Under the pieces are notes generated by a model. That model had not been told where the DNA came from, made no database searches, and worked only from the letters and a program-made list of their open reading frames with translations. Shown here in pieces: positions 16,848-25,176 of a stretch of 43,173 nucleotides of DNA. The translations under genes and the position numbers were made by a program. The DNA lies in NCBI GenBank assembly GCA_027859235.1, contig JAQIBE010000285.1, forward strand, positions 1 to 43,173, written 5' to 3'. This DNA is from Desulfobulbaceae bacterium. Lineage in GTDB: Bacteria; Desulfobacterota; Desulfobulbia; Desulfobulbales; SURF-16. Numbering within the stretch: the first letter of the stretch is position 1; each line of letters opens with the position of its first letter.

Positions 16848-18029
16848 ATGGGTATTTCCACAAAGATGAATGAGTTTGCTAAACGCTCCTCTTGGATCAG
16901 AAAGATGTTTGAGGAGGGAGCAAAGTTAAAGGCAGAGTTTGGGGCTGAAAATGTTTTTGATTTTAGTCTCGGCAACCCGGATCTGCCGCCTCCGCCGGAG
17001 TTTGATGCCAGTCTTGAGGAGGTGATCCGTGAGCGCGGTCAAGGGGTCCATGCCTATATGCCCAATGGCGGTTACCCCCATGTGAAACAGGCCGTTGCCG
17101 ACCAGATTTCCATTGAACAGGAAACAACCTTGAGTGGCGATGATATCCTTATGACCTGTGGTGCTGCAGGTGGTTTGAACGTCACCCTGAAGGCGATATT
17201 AAATCCTGGAGAGGAAGTTATTATCCTGGCCCCATTCTTTGTTGAATATAACTTTTATATCGATAATCAGGGTGGTGTGGGCAAGGTGGTGAACACGAAG
17301 GATGATTTCAGCCTTGATCTTGATGCGATCCGGCAGGCCATTACGGCTAATACCAAGGCCCTTATCATTAACTCCCCCAATAACCCGACCGGGCAGGTGT
17401 ACTCAGCAGAGGAATTAACCGCTCTGGGGCAGTTGCTTGAGGAATGTCAGAGGAAATTTGCTTCAACAATTTTCCTTCTCTCTGATGAACCCTATCGTAA
17501 AATCACCTATGATGATGTTGAGGTGCCAGCGCTTTTTCCCCTGTATAAAAACAGTATGGTTATCTCCTCCTATTCGAAGGACCTGTCCCTGCCGGGTGAA
17601 CGGATTGGCTATATTGCTTTGAACTCGGCCATTGATCATAGGGCAGAACTCCTCGCTGCCATGACCCTTGCTAATCGTATCCTTGGCTTTGTCAATGCCC
17701 CGGCTCTCATGCAGAAGGTTGTAGCGAGTCTGCAGGGTAAGACCGTTGATTGCTCTATTTACACCAAACGCCGCACCACCTTTTGTAAGATCTTAGAGGA
17801 TGTTGGGTTGGAGTTTACTAAACCCAAAGGCGCTTTTTACATTTTCCCCAAATCACCCATTGAAGACGATGCCGCCTTTGTTGCCCATTTACAAGAGTTT
17901 AAGATTCTTGCCGTCCCCGGGCGTGGGTTTGGTATGCCGGGTTATTTCAGGCTGGCATTTTGTGTGGATGATGACGTTATCGCCGGATCTGCTCAGGCCT
18001 TTAAACAGGCCATGGAGAGTTATAAATAG
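16848..18029 (+). CDS. class I/II PLP-dependent aminotransferase
   Basis: A 393-residue fold-type I aminotransferase. Visible elements are FSLGNPDLPPP at the N-terminus, the cofactor pocket TCGAAGGLNVTLKAIL, the ligand loop NSPNNPTGQVYS, SDEPYRKITYD, and the Schiff-base lysine K244 in SSYSKDLSLPGERIGY. The C-terminal FRLAFCVDDD contains the Arg that binds the substrate carboxylate. It most resembles the aspartate/alanine group, but the substrate cannot be assigned from sequence. It is translationally linked to the J-domain gene (2-nt gap), with no obvious functional tie. Confidence 0.9.
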   Translation: MGISTKMNEFAKRSSWIRKMFEEGAKLKAEFGAENVFDFSLGNPDLPPPPEFDASLEEVIRERGQGVHAYMPNGGYPHVKQAVADQISIEQETTLSGDDILMTCGAAGGLNVTLKAILNPGEEVIILAPFFVEYNFYIDNQGGVGKVVNTKDDFSLDLDAIRQAITANTKALIINSPNNPTGQVYSAEELTALGQLLEECQRKFASTIFLLSDEPYRKITYDDVEVPALFPLYKNSMVISSYSKDLSLPGERIGYIALNSAIDHRAELLAAMTLANRILGFVNAPALMQKVVASLQGKTVDCSIYTKRRTTFCKILEDVGLEFTKPKGAFYIFPKSPIEDDAAFVAHLQEFKILAVPGRGFGMPGYFRLAFCVDDDVIAGSAQAFKQAMESYK

Positions 18030-18043
18030 AGCTATTGTTTTTG

Positions 18044-18116
18044 TGAACCACGGATGAACAGCGATTAAGACGGATAAAAGAAAGATCCGTGTCCATTCGT
18101 GTTCATCCGTGGTTCA
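18044..18116. repeat. 17-bp perfect inverted repeat between convergent genes
   Basis: TGAACCACGGATGAACA (18044-18060) and TGTTCATCCGTGGTTCA (18100-18116) are perfect complements, with an inner ACGGAT/ATCCGT pair (18070-18075 and 18085-18090). The element sits between the convergent ends of the aminotransferase and mazG genes. The GTTCATCCGTGGTTC motif recurs in many bacterial genomes as an intergenic repeat; it may act as a bidirectional terminator here. Confidence 0.8.
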
Positions 18117-18119
18117 GCT

Positions 18120-18920
18120 TCATATGTCGTTTTCGGTAGGGCTGTTTTTTCCTGACTTTTTTGCTTCACGCCAGCAGGCAACTTTTTCTTCATCAGAAAG
18201 GTCTGCCAGTTTGTCTTGTTTCTCATCGATCAAGGTTGTCATGGTTGAGAACCTCTCGATGAAACCGTCCACGGAATCATGCATCAGATCTTCGCTGTAG
18301 AACCCTTTGCGGCGACAGAGATTGATCAGCATTATGAGGACATCACCAATCTCCTCCTTCATATCTGCATCGTTGTTTTCCTTAACCGCGACCTGTAACT
18401 CTGCCATCTCCTCCTGCAGTTTCTGCATCAGCTGCCCGTCACTGGACCACTCAAAGCCTTGATTGGCAATACGGCTTGAAACCCGTTGTGCCCGTGTCAA
18501 CGCAGGGAGGCTTTTGGGGACATCTATAATGTCGCTCGGTTCTTTCTTTTTTTCGTCGGCCTTAATCTTCTGCCAGTTCCTGCTAATGGCCTCGTCTGAT
18601 GCAAATTTTTCGTCCGTAAACACATGGGGGTGACGGCGGATCATCTTTTCAATGATGCCCTGAATGCAGTCATCAATGGTAAAATGACCCGCCTCAGCAT
18701 AAAGATTCCCCAGGAAGCTGGCTTGAAAGAACAGATCGCCGAGTTCTTCTTTTATATGGCCAATATCACCGGAGTCAATGGCCTCTGCGAGTTCATGGGT
18801 CTCTTCAAGGAGATATGGCTTGAACGATTCAGGGGTCTGTTTCTGATCCCATGGGCAGCCGTTTGGACCACGGAGTTTCGTGATTAAGGTAATGAGGTCG
18901 TTGATTTTTTGTGATGACAT
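18120..18920 (-). CDS. mazG: nucleoside triphosphate pyrophosphohydrolase MazG
   Basis: A 266-residue full-length MazG with two tandem alpha-helical NTP-pyrophosphatase domains. It hydrolyses (d)NTPs to NMP and pyrophosphate and so removes damaged nucleotides. The N-terminal domain has PWDQKQTPESFKPYLLEETHELAEAI and EELGDLFFQASFLGNL. The second domain repeats the ExxE...EExxD arrangement (QEEMAELQVAV, KEEIGDVLIMLINLCRRKG). The Glu/Asp metal ligands are intact in both. It is a single minus-strand gene convergent with the aminotransferase gene. Confidence 0.95.
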   Translation of the reverse strand: MSSQKINDLITLITKLRGPNGCPWDQKQTPESFKPYLLEETHELAEAIDSGDIGHIKEELGDLFFQASFLGNLYAEAGHFTIDDCIQGIIEKMIRRHPHVFTDEKFASDEAISRNWQKIKADEKKKEPSDIIDVPKSLPALTRAQRVSSRIANQGFEWSSDGQLMQKLQEEMAELQVAVKENNDADMKEEIGDVLIMLINLCRRKGFYSEDLMHDSVDGFIERFSTMTTLIDEKQDKLADLSDEEKVACWREAKKSGKNSPTENDI

Positions 18921-19334
18921 GTTGCACCTCTGGTGGAGCGGTGTGGGTGTAAATACGTAGTCTGGTTTTTTGCTACGGTGAAGGGGTTATCAATAAAAAG
19001 GAGTTATTTTCCCTCAGGGTATTGTCAAACGCATGGCTCTATGTTAGGTTCTTATTAAGTAGTTTGTCTTAAAGAGTAACTTTTCTCAATTTCTTCGTTG
19101 TAACTATCTTAAAAATTTTAATATTGAGATTATTTTTGGCCATTATGTGTGTTTTTAAACGCTTAGAGGTGAGTGTTTAATCGGATTGGCAAAAAAAGAA
19201 AAGTATTTGGAACCTTTTTGGCCAAGACCTCCTCTTTATGATGAATCTAACTGCTAATAAGCGCCACTGTGATGGTGGTGTATTTTAAAAAAAAGTTTAA
19301 TCCTATTTTAATCCTATTTTGTTGAGGTGTAATC
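18921..19334. promoter_or_regulatory. 414-bp AT-rich intergenic region upstream of AP2-domain gene
   Basis: No gene is seen. The region separates mazG (leftward) from the AP2-domain gene (rightward) and should hold both promoters. A short inverted repeat, GCCACTGTGATGGTGG, lies near 19262. A tandem direct repeat, TTTAATCCTATTTTAATCCTATTTT, lies just before the gene at about 19297-19320. The tandem repeat is a plausible operator for autoregulation, by inference only. A GAGG ribosome-binding site precedes the ATG. Confidence 0.4.
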
Positions 19335-19778
19335 ATGGCTGAAAGAAAAAAATCTAAAAAAGTTCTTGTTGAGAAGCATAAGGACATTGCGCGTATTGAC
19401 CAGGAAGAAAAAAGAACCCACGGCTGGTATGTTCGGGTCCGTTATTTTGGGAAAACCCATTCTAAATTTTTCTCTGATGGTAAATGCGGCGGTCGTTATT
19501 CAAGCTTACTTGCTGCCGTTGCCTGGAGAGATCAAACCGAGAAGAAGCTTGGCAAGGTGCGTACAGACAAGCATGTTGTTACTGTATCGAACACCACAAC
19601 CGGTGTTGTAGGCGTGCGTCATAATGATACATTGGACCGTTACGAAGTAAGTTGGGTTAATCCTGACGGTAAGCAGGGTAAGACCTCTGTTTCCATCCGT
19701 AAGCATGGTAAAGAATCTGCATTTAAGCGTGCCTGTGATATCCGTAATCAAAAGGAGCAGATGAGACTTTCAAGTTAA
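19335..19778 (+). CDS. AP2/ERF-domain DNA-binding protein
   Basis: A 147-residue basic protein with one clear and one weaker AP2-type unit. The C-terminal unit reads TTGVVGVRHNDTLDRYEVSWVNPDGKQGKTSVSIRKHGKESAFKRACDIR, the three-strand-plus-helix layout of AP2 domains (GVR start, YEV/W strand, A..RACDIR helix). The N-terminal unit, WYVRVRYFGKTHSKFFSDGKCGGRYSSLLAAVAWRDQ, is a diverged copy. Bacterial AP2 domains are often attached to HNH homing nucleases, but none is fused here. A strong terminator follows at 19804, so it is a single-gene unit. A regulatory role is inferred. Confidence 0.75.
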   Translation: MAERKKSKKVLVEKHKDIARIDQEEKRTHGWYVRVRYFGKTHSKFFSDGKCGGRYSSLLAAVAWRDQTEKKLGKVRTDKHVVTVSNTTTGVVGVRHNDTLDRYEVSWVNPDGKQGKTSVSIRKHGKESAFKRACDIRNQKEQMRLSS

Positions 19779-19803
19779 TTCTTGCTTTGCAGTTTTATGT
19801 TTT

Positions 19804-19836
19804 AAAAAGGCTGATCCTCCTGGATCAGCCTTTTTT
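19804..19836 (+). terminator. rho-independent terminator
   Basis: AAAAAGGCTGATCC-TCCT-GGATCAGCCTTTTTT: a 14-bp perfect stem, 4-nt loop and T-tract, 26 nt after the AP2-domain gene. Its A-run on the other side would also let it work on the opposite strand. Confidence 0.95.
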
Positions 19837-19950
19837 ATTGGCACTCCAAAATAAAATAGAATAGTTTGATTCCAATCTAAAAATATCAGTCTGCAAAGAA
19901 AGTCTAGAACAAGACTCATGAGTAGACTGTGGATCCATAAGGATATCATT

Positions 19951-20766
19951 ATGAAATTGTCACAAAAAATCGGCTTTCTAGGCGGCGGCCAAATGGCTGA
20001 AGCCCTTATCAAGGGAATGATTCAGGGAGATCTGGTCGAGCCATCACAACTTTTTGTGATTGATCCCGTTGCAGCCCGTTGTGATCTGCTTAATGGCTTG
20101 TATCACATTAATGCCTCAACCGATAACAAGCCTATTTGGCAATGTGATATCATAATCATTGCCGTGAAGCCGCAAGTCATGGGGGGGCTTCTTGATAGCT
20201 CTAAAGATTTTATTACAAGTCACCATCTATGTATTTCAATCGCCGCAGGTGTGCCGCTTTCTTTTATGGAGGGAATATTAGAGGAGGGGTGCCGGGTTGT
20301 CCGGGTTATGCCGAATACCCCGGCGCTGGTGCTTGAAGGGGCATCGGCCCTGAGCCCCGGAGCGAATGTTTCTAAAGAAGATATGGTTATGGCGAAAACT
20401 ATTTTTGATGCGGTTGGCTCAAGTGTTGTGTTGCCGGAACAGTATCTCGATGGTGTTACAGGTCTCAGTGGTTCAGGTCCGGCCTATGTCTTCACATTCA
20501 TTGAAGCAATGATTGAGGCAGGGCTTAAGGTGGGTCTGCCCCGTGCTGAAGCTGTCGCCTTAACAAATCAAACTATTTTAGGATCAGTGAAGCTTGCCAT
20601 GGAAACAGGAAAACATCCCGCTGAATTAAAGGCTATGGTAACATCACCTGGTGGGACAACCATTGCCGGGCTGCATGAACTTGAGAAGGCCGGGTTTAAA
20701 GCGGGTGTGATGAACTGTGTTGAGGCTGCCGCCAACCGCTCCATTGAACTGGGGAAACTCTTTTAG
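19951..20766 (+). CDS. proC: pyrroline-5-carboxylate reductase
   Basis: A 271-residue enzyme reducing pyrroline-5-carboxylate to L-proline with NAD(P)H. The Rossmann motif GFLGGGQMAEALIKGM is at the N-terminus. IIIAVKPQVM, SIAAGVPLSFME, RVMPNTPALVLEGASAL, and the C-terminal signature (TGLSGSGPAYVFTFIEAMIEAGLKVGLPRAEA, TSPGGTTIAGLHELEKAGF) are all present. I start it at the ATG at 19951, preceded by AAGGA, rather than the track's 19918. It ends 3 nt before nadK, so the two are cotranscribed. Confidence 0.97.
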   Translation: MKLSQKIGFLGGGQMAEALIKGMIQGDLVEPSQLFVIDPVAARCDLLNGLYHINASTDNKPIWQCDIIIIAVKPQVMGGLLDSSKDFITSHHLCISIAAGVPLSFMEGILEEGCRVVRVMPNTPALVLEGASALSPGANVSKEDMVMAKTIFDAVGSSVVLPEQYLDGVTGLSGSGPAYVFTFIEAMIEAGLKVGLPRAEAVALTNQTILGSVKLAMETGKHPAELKAMVTSPGGTTIAGLHELEKAGFKAGVMNCVEAAANRSIELGKLF

Positions 20767-20769
20767 CCC

Positions 20770-21606
20770 ATGTCTATTGTGAAAAAGATAGGACTCATTC
20801 GGAAAAAGGGTTCTGATTCTGCTGTGAAGATTGGTCATGAATTGCAGGCTTGGCTGGTGGCAAAACAGTACACCGTTGTCATGGACCATATTGACGATTC
20901 TCTGGATATGCTTGTTGTCCTGGGTGGAGACGGCACACTCCTGCGTATTGCGGATCGGGCCAGCCGCTATGATATCCCTGTTGTTGGAATTAACCTGGGT
21001 ACTCTGGGGTTTCTCACGGAAGTTGCGGTGAAAGACCGAATTGCCGCCCTTGAAATCATACTGGCTGGCAATATAACCATTGAGCATCGTATGATGTTTC
21101 AAGCTCGACTGGTTGGTCCTGCAGACCGAAGTGAATGGGTCAACAGCCTTAATGATATTGTTATTTCCAAGGGTACCATTGATAGACTCGTGCGTTTATG
21201 TACCTGGGCAGACCAGCAGTTTGTTGCCTCGTATAAGGCCGACGGTTTGATTATTTCCACCCCTACAGGGTCAACGGCATATAATTTATCAGCAGGCGGG
21301 CCAATTGTTCATCCGAGTATTGCCTCGATCCTGATGACGCCAATTTGTCCTTTTATGCTGGAATCAAGGCCTGTGCTCCTGCCTGATGATGTAGTGGTCA
21401 CGGCCCGTTTAACGGGGCAGGCAAGGGATGTGAAGGTCATTGTTGACGGGCAGCCTGTGTGGGATATGAAGGAAGAGGATTCTCTTGAGGTGGTTGTCAG
21501 TGATAAAAAATTGCAACTAATCTGTTCCCCCTGGGAAGGCTATTTCGATATTCTGAGGAATAAGTTGAACTGGGGTGGTAAGCCTGATGTTTTCCTTAAG
21601 GATTGA
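20770..21606 (+). CDS. nadK: NAD kinase
   Basis: A 278-residue ATP-dependent NAD kinase producing NADP+. The GGDGT motif (VVLGGDGTLLRIADRAS) is near residue 56. NLGTLGFLTEV, NDIVISKGTIDR and the glycine-rich SPTGSTAYNLSAGGPIVHP-like segment (TPTGSTAYNLSAGGPI) follow. Length and motif spacing are normal. The gene begins 3 nt after proC, linking NADPH supply with an NADPH-using reductase. Its 3' end overlaps the convergent gph gene by 11 nt. Confidence 0.97.
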   Translation: MSIVKKIGLIRKKGSDSAVKIGHELQAWLVAKQYTVVMDHIDDSLDMLVVLGGDGTLLRIADRASRYDIPVVGINLGTLGFLTEVAVKDRIAALEIILAGNITIEHRMMFQARLVGPADRSEWVNSLNDIVISKGTIDRLVRLCTWADQQFVASYKADGLIISTPTGSTAYNLSAGGPIVHPSIASILMTPICPFMLESRPVLLPDDVVVTARLTGQARDVKVIVDGQPVWDMKEEDSLEVVVSDKKLQLICSPWEGYFDILRNKLNWGGKPDVFLKD

Positions 21607-22258
21607 TGGAGTCCCACAACGCCATTGGGGTATCAATAATAATCTGTGCATCATGATCCTGCAGCTCCTGCCTTGATCTAAATCCCCATGTGACTCCCAC
21701 ACTGATCATCCCACCATTCTGGGCTGTCTGCATATCCACTTTGGAATCACCTATAAACATAATGTCTGCTGGTTGGAGTTGTAAACTATGGGCAATGGCA
21801 AGGGCCCGGCCCGGGTGGGGCTTTTTCCGCGCATGATTCACTGTGCCCAAGATATGGCTGAAATGCAGGTCGCCAAAATAATAGGCAGCCATGGTTTGCA
21901 CAGTGGCTTCATTTTTGTTTGAAAGAATATTAATGGGGATGTCCTTACCCGTCAGACTTTGCAAGAGATCCATAACGCCAGGGTAAATTGCTGTTTTTGA
22001 TTTCCAGTTCCCGTCATAATGATTGCTGATGAGAGAGACACATGTATTGATGTTGTCCTCAGTGCGCTGGGATATGGGTAATATCGCGCGGGCGAGAGCA
22101 GCGATGCCGTTGCCAACGAAATAGCAATAATCGGAGGTGGGGTGGGTTGGGTGACCCAGTAAGGTTAAGGCGTGATTACAGCTGTCAGCAATATCTTCAA
22201 TGGTATTGAGCAATGTCCCGTCAAGATCAAAAATGACGGCTTTTGGCGAAGAGTACAT
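21596..22258 (-). CDS. gph: HAD-family phosphoglycolate phosphatase-like hydrolase
   Basis: A 220-residue HAD hydrolase. Motif I is FDLDGTLLNT (nucleophile and acid/base Asp), motif II is NILSNKNE, the motif III Lys lies in the HARKKPHPGRAL region, and motif IV is MFIGDSKVDMQTAQNGG. The helical cap between motifs I and II places it with Gph/PGP phosphatases, which detoxify phosphoglycolate. Substrate specificity among HAD phosphatases is not secure from sequence. It overlaps nadK convergently by 11 nt. The 241 bp to ppaC hold divergent promoters and a 67-codon open frame that I do not believe is a gene. Confidence 0.9.
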   Translation of the reverse strand: MYSSPKAVIFDLDGTLLNTIEDIADSCNHALTLLGHPTHPTSDYCYFVGNGIAALARAILPISQRTEDNINTCVSLISNHYDGNWKSKTAIYPGVMDLLQSLTGKDIPINILSNKNEATVQTMAAYYFGDLHFSHILGTVNHARKKPHPGRALAIAHSLQLQPADIMFIGDSKVDMQTAQNGGMISVGVTWGFRSRQELQDHDAQIIIDTPMALWDSINP

Positions 22259-22499
22259 GGATAATGACTTCTTTTTCTTGAGGATTAGAAGGAGGTGTGG
22301 CTGGTGTGAATGGCTCTTTTTTCTGCTTGACCAAATATCATATAACCACTATGTTTGAGACCTTTTTTGATGATCCGTGTCTTCACTGTTTTCAACATGT
22401 TAAGGTTGAAATGAAGGTCATGAACACCACAAAATTTATTTTAGCCAAAGTGGCAAATGTTGTATATCTTTATTTCAATTTTTTTGGAGGAATACGTTA

Positions 22500-23429
22500 A
22501 TGACTATTCAAGTATGTGGACACAGTAACCCTGATACCGATTCCGTAGCTGCAGCCCTGGCTTACGCCGTACTTTCAACTGCTATGGGTGATGATGCTGT
22601 TGCCGTTATGCAATCCACTCCGGACAAACTCAATCCAGAATCTACAGTTGTGCTCGGAAAATTCGGTCTGACTGCGCCTGCAGAGATTACTGATGCGGCT
22701 GGCAAGAAAATTGCTCTGGTTGATCACTCCGATATCGGTCAGGCTCCTGCCAATATCAAGGATGCTGAGGTTGTGGCGATTGTTGATCATCATAAACTTG
22801 GTGATATTACAACGAATAATCCTATTCTGATCAACTGCCAGCCTGTTGGTTGTACCTGTACTGTTTTGAATGAAATGTTCAAAATGAATAATGTTGCTAT
22901 CCCTAAGGATATTGCCGGCGCCATGCTTGCTGCTATTCTTTCTGATACGGTAAACTTCAAATCCCCCACCTGTACTGCTAAAGACAAGGCCGCTGTTGCC
23001 GATTTGAAAGTTGTCTCTGGTGTTGATGATACGGATGGCTTGTTCATGGATATGCTGAAGGCAAAGTCGGCTGTTGCCGGTGTTCCTGCTCAAGATCTTC
23101 TTTTCCGCGATTACAAAGATTTTGACATGAATGGTAAAAAAGTTGGTGTTGGCCAGCTTGAGCTTGCCACCCTTGATCAGGTAGCTGATATCCGTGATGA
23201 TCTTTTGAAGGCCATGCAGGATACAAAAGCTGATGGCCGCCACACCGTTCTTCTCATGCTCACCGATGTTGTAAAGGAAGGTACTGATCTTCTTGTTGTT
23301 TCTGATGAGCCTGCAGAGATTGAAGCCGCTTTTGGTGGTAAACTCGAAGGTGTTTCTTTTTGGGTTGACGGTATGATGAGCCGTAAGAAGCAAACTGTGC
23401 CAAATCTGCAAAAGCAATTTGGCTGCTAA
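22500..23429 (+). CDS. ppaC: manganese-dependent inorganic pyrophosphatase (family II)
   Basis: A 309-residue DHH-family pyrophosphatase that hydrolyses PPi to drive biosynthesis. Metal ligands are seen in HSNPDTDS (His8, Asp12, Asp14), VDHSD, the DHH signature VDHHKLG, and AILSDTVNFKSPT. The C-terminal DHHA2 domain ends with the substrate-binding SRKKQ motif. It is a cytoplasmic two-domain enzyme of normal length, with no CBS insert. TTGGAGG lies 7 nt before the ATG. Codon usage is notably even and T-rich, fitting a highly expressed gene. A 66-bp repeat and then a strong terminator follow. Confidence 0.97.
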   Translation: MTIQVCGHSNPDTDSVAAALAYAVLSTAMGDDAVAVMQSTPDKLNPESTVVLGKFGLTAPAEITDAAGKKIALVDHSDIGQAPANIKDAEVVAIVDHHKLGDITTNNPILINCQPVGCTCTVLNEMFKMNNVAIPKDIAGAMLAAILSDTVNFKSPTCTAKDKAAVADLKVVSGVDDTDGLFMDMLKAKSAVAGVPAQDLLFRDYKDFDMNGKKVGVGQLELATLDQVADIRDDLLKAMQDTKADGRHTVLLMLTDVVKEGTDLLVVSDEPAEIEAAFGGKLEGVSFWVDGMMSRKKQTVPNLQKQFGC

Positions 23430-23437
23430 TTCTGTTT

Positions 23438-23503
23438 AGGGGCCGTTAAGAATGTTGATCCGGTAAGCGTAGACTCCGTTGTATCAATTTCTTTACGGCC
23501 CCT
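23438..23503 (-). repeat. 66-bp dispersed repeat with inverted ends, copy C
   Basis: Copy C starts AGGGGCCGTTAAGAA and ends TTCTTTACGGCCCCT, arms complementary at 14 of 15 positions. Its reverse complement, with core CGGAGTCTACGCTTACCGG, closely matches copies at 40038-40103 and 42653-42719. It starts 8 nt after the ppaC stop codon. Size and ends resemble a MITE or a structured RNA element. Confidence 0.85.
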
Positions 23504-23553
23504 TATGCAGCTGCTTAGCATTTAACTAGTTCATCTGTTTTGAGCTGTTAAGC

Positions 23554-23595
23554 AAAAGGGGAAGATTGGCCTACCGGTCAATCTTCCCCTTTTTT
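23554..23595 (+). terminator. rho-independent terminator
   Basis: AAAAGGGGAAGATTG pairs perfectly with CAATCTTCCCCTTTT (15 bp) around GCCTACCGGT, followed by T's. It lies between ppaC and the convergent tetraheme selenoprotein gene, and can end transcription from both sides. Confidence 0.95.
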
Positions 23596-23641
23596 ATGTT
23601 TTTTCTAAGGTGTTTGATTCAGGAACAAACGTTCCTGATCC

Positions 23642-25174
23642 CTAATGGACCAAGCCGACATCCCTTGTGTAGTTGAAATCATCTGAGTGATCTTCCGTAT
23701 GACAGGTGAGGCAGATCGTTTCTGGGACCGCTTGCGTGAGTCTATGGGCTGCAGGGTTCTGGATATGCTGTTTTCCCGGCCCATGACAGGCCTCACAGCC
23801 GACCTGTTGTAATCGTTGTGGGATTAATGCCTGAATATGAGCCAGCCGTTCAGGAAGTCCTGTGACGTGGCAGAATATACAGTTTGGATTATTGTCGTCT
23901 GCTTTGTTCACCAGGGTGGAAAATGCAGTGGAATGACTGGTCTTTTGATAGGATTCATAAATAAATTCATGGCATGACTTACAGGAATCTGATCCCGCAT
24001 AAACATCAAATCGTTGTGACACGTCTTTTTTACGTCTCAATGTATTGGCTGTTTTGCGGCTATTCTTTAAAATCTGAGTGGTTTGCGGTTCGTCAAGAAT
24101 GGCGGGTCTTAAAGGGTGGAGACTTTGTTGATAGCTGGAGTAAGTGATAATGTCAGCATCTTCTTTGGGTTCCGTACGGTTTGCAAGCTCTGTTTGCAAC
24201 CTCTGCAAATGTTGCATTTTTTCATTATAGTCTTGTAATGCTGTAGGGTTCTGTCTGTATGCCTCTTGCGCTCCGCCTCTTTTGTCAATTCTGTTTTTAA
24301 ACCAGTTGAGTCTGTCAATCTCATTTCTGAGTTCCATGTGAGAAAGATGTTCTGTTTGCCACGTTTTTGCTTTCTGCCAATCAATTTTTAATTCACCGAC
24401 ATATTTGCCCTCTTTAGGGGTATGGGTCAGAATTGTATTGTCTACAAGCTGGAGCTGTTGGCCATTTAGGGATTGACCTGCCTCTAAAATGATGTGGATG
24501 TCTTGGTATTTTCTGGCAATACTTATATTCTCGTCATGGCTGAGGTTAGAGAGGAGCACAAGCATATCCATGTCTTCAGGAAGCTGTTGCAGTGTTTTGT
24601 CCAGTGCCTGCTGCCAGTCCTGGATGACGTAGCTGTTTTCCGTATTTTCTGGCAGTTGTCCTGTAATGCCGACAATGCCAATGTGTAAATTGCCCTTATT
24701 GATCAGGGTATATGGGGTGAATTCTAACGCGCCACTCTTTTTATCGACAATGTTGGCGCTGAGAAAGGGAAAGGAGGCCTCTTTTTCAAGCTCTTTAAGA
24801 AATGGTATGCCCATTTGCAGGTCATGGGTGGCTATGCCAATGGTGTCATAGCCCATGAAATTAAAACATTTAATGATTGCCAAGCTGTTTGCCAGGGCCA
24901 CTTCCCGCGATTTCTCTTGATGATTGGGCTTAAAGAAGAGTGAGCCGCTATCGATAAAGAGATTGGAGGGGACATGGAGTTTTACATCGGCACAAAAAGT
25001 AGCGCGTTTAGGCAGACCGCCTAATTGATTCGTCTTTCAACCGCAGGGTTCGACCTTGCCATGCATGTCATTGGAGTAATAAATGCTAAGCTCTTCGGCC
25101 CCAATGATATTGGCACTGAGAACCAGTGAAAATATAAGGGAAACAGCTGTGAGGTATGTTTTTAAAGGATTCAT
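23642..25174 (-). CDS. candidate selenoprotein: exported metallophosphatase-like tetraheme cytochrome (in-frame UGA)
   Basis: The track reports only residues 92-510. In the same frame an ATG at 25174, 2 nt after the rarA stop, starts a signal peptide (MNPLKTYLTAVSLIFSLVLSANIIGAEE), then YYSNDMHGKVEPCG, a TGA codon (25037-25039), and KTNQLGGLPKRA. Cys-containing relatives of the UshA/5'-nucleotidase-like family read PCGC..NxLGGL here, so Sec46 replaces Cys in a CxU motif. The middle is a calcineurin-like phosphoesterase-type region (GIATHDLQMGIPF; SNLSHDEN) and a charged helical linker. The C-terminal domain carries four CXXCH haems at 398, 432, 460 and 488. It should be periplasmic. Last gene of the DUF493-DUF3786-rarA operon. 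Natural substrate unknown. Confidence 0.9.
25008..25024 (-). promoter_or_regulatory. SECIS hairpin of the tetraheme selenoprotein
   Basis: On the minus strand TTAGGC-GGTCT-GCCTAA forms a perfect 6-bp stem with loop GGUCU. The loop begins exactly 18 nt after the UGA. Loop sequence and spacing match what I recall of the E. coli fdhF SECIS (GGUCUGC, 18 nt after UGA). Confidence 0.9.
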
Positions 25175-25176
25175 AG

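Noticed and set aside
22297-22500. 67-codon ORF upstream of ppaC
   Set aside because: Not family-like, with a composition resembling an AT-rich leader; it merely runs into the ppaC start.
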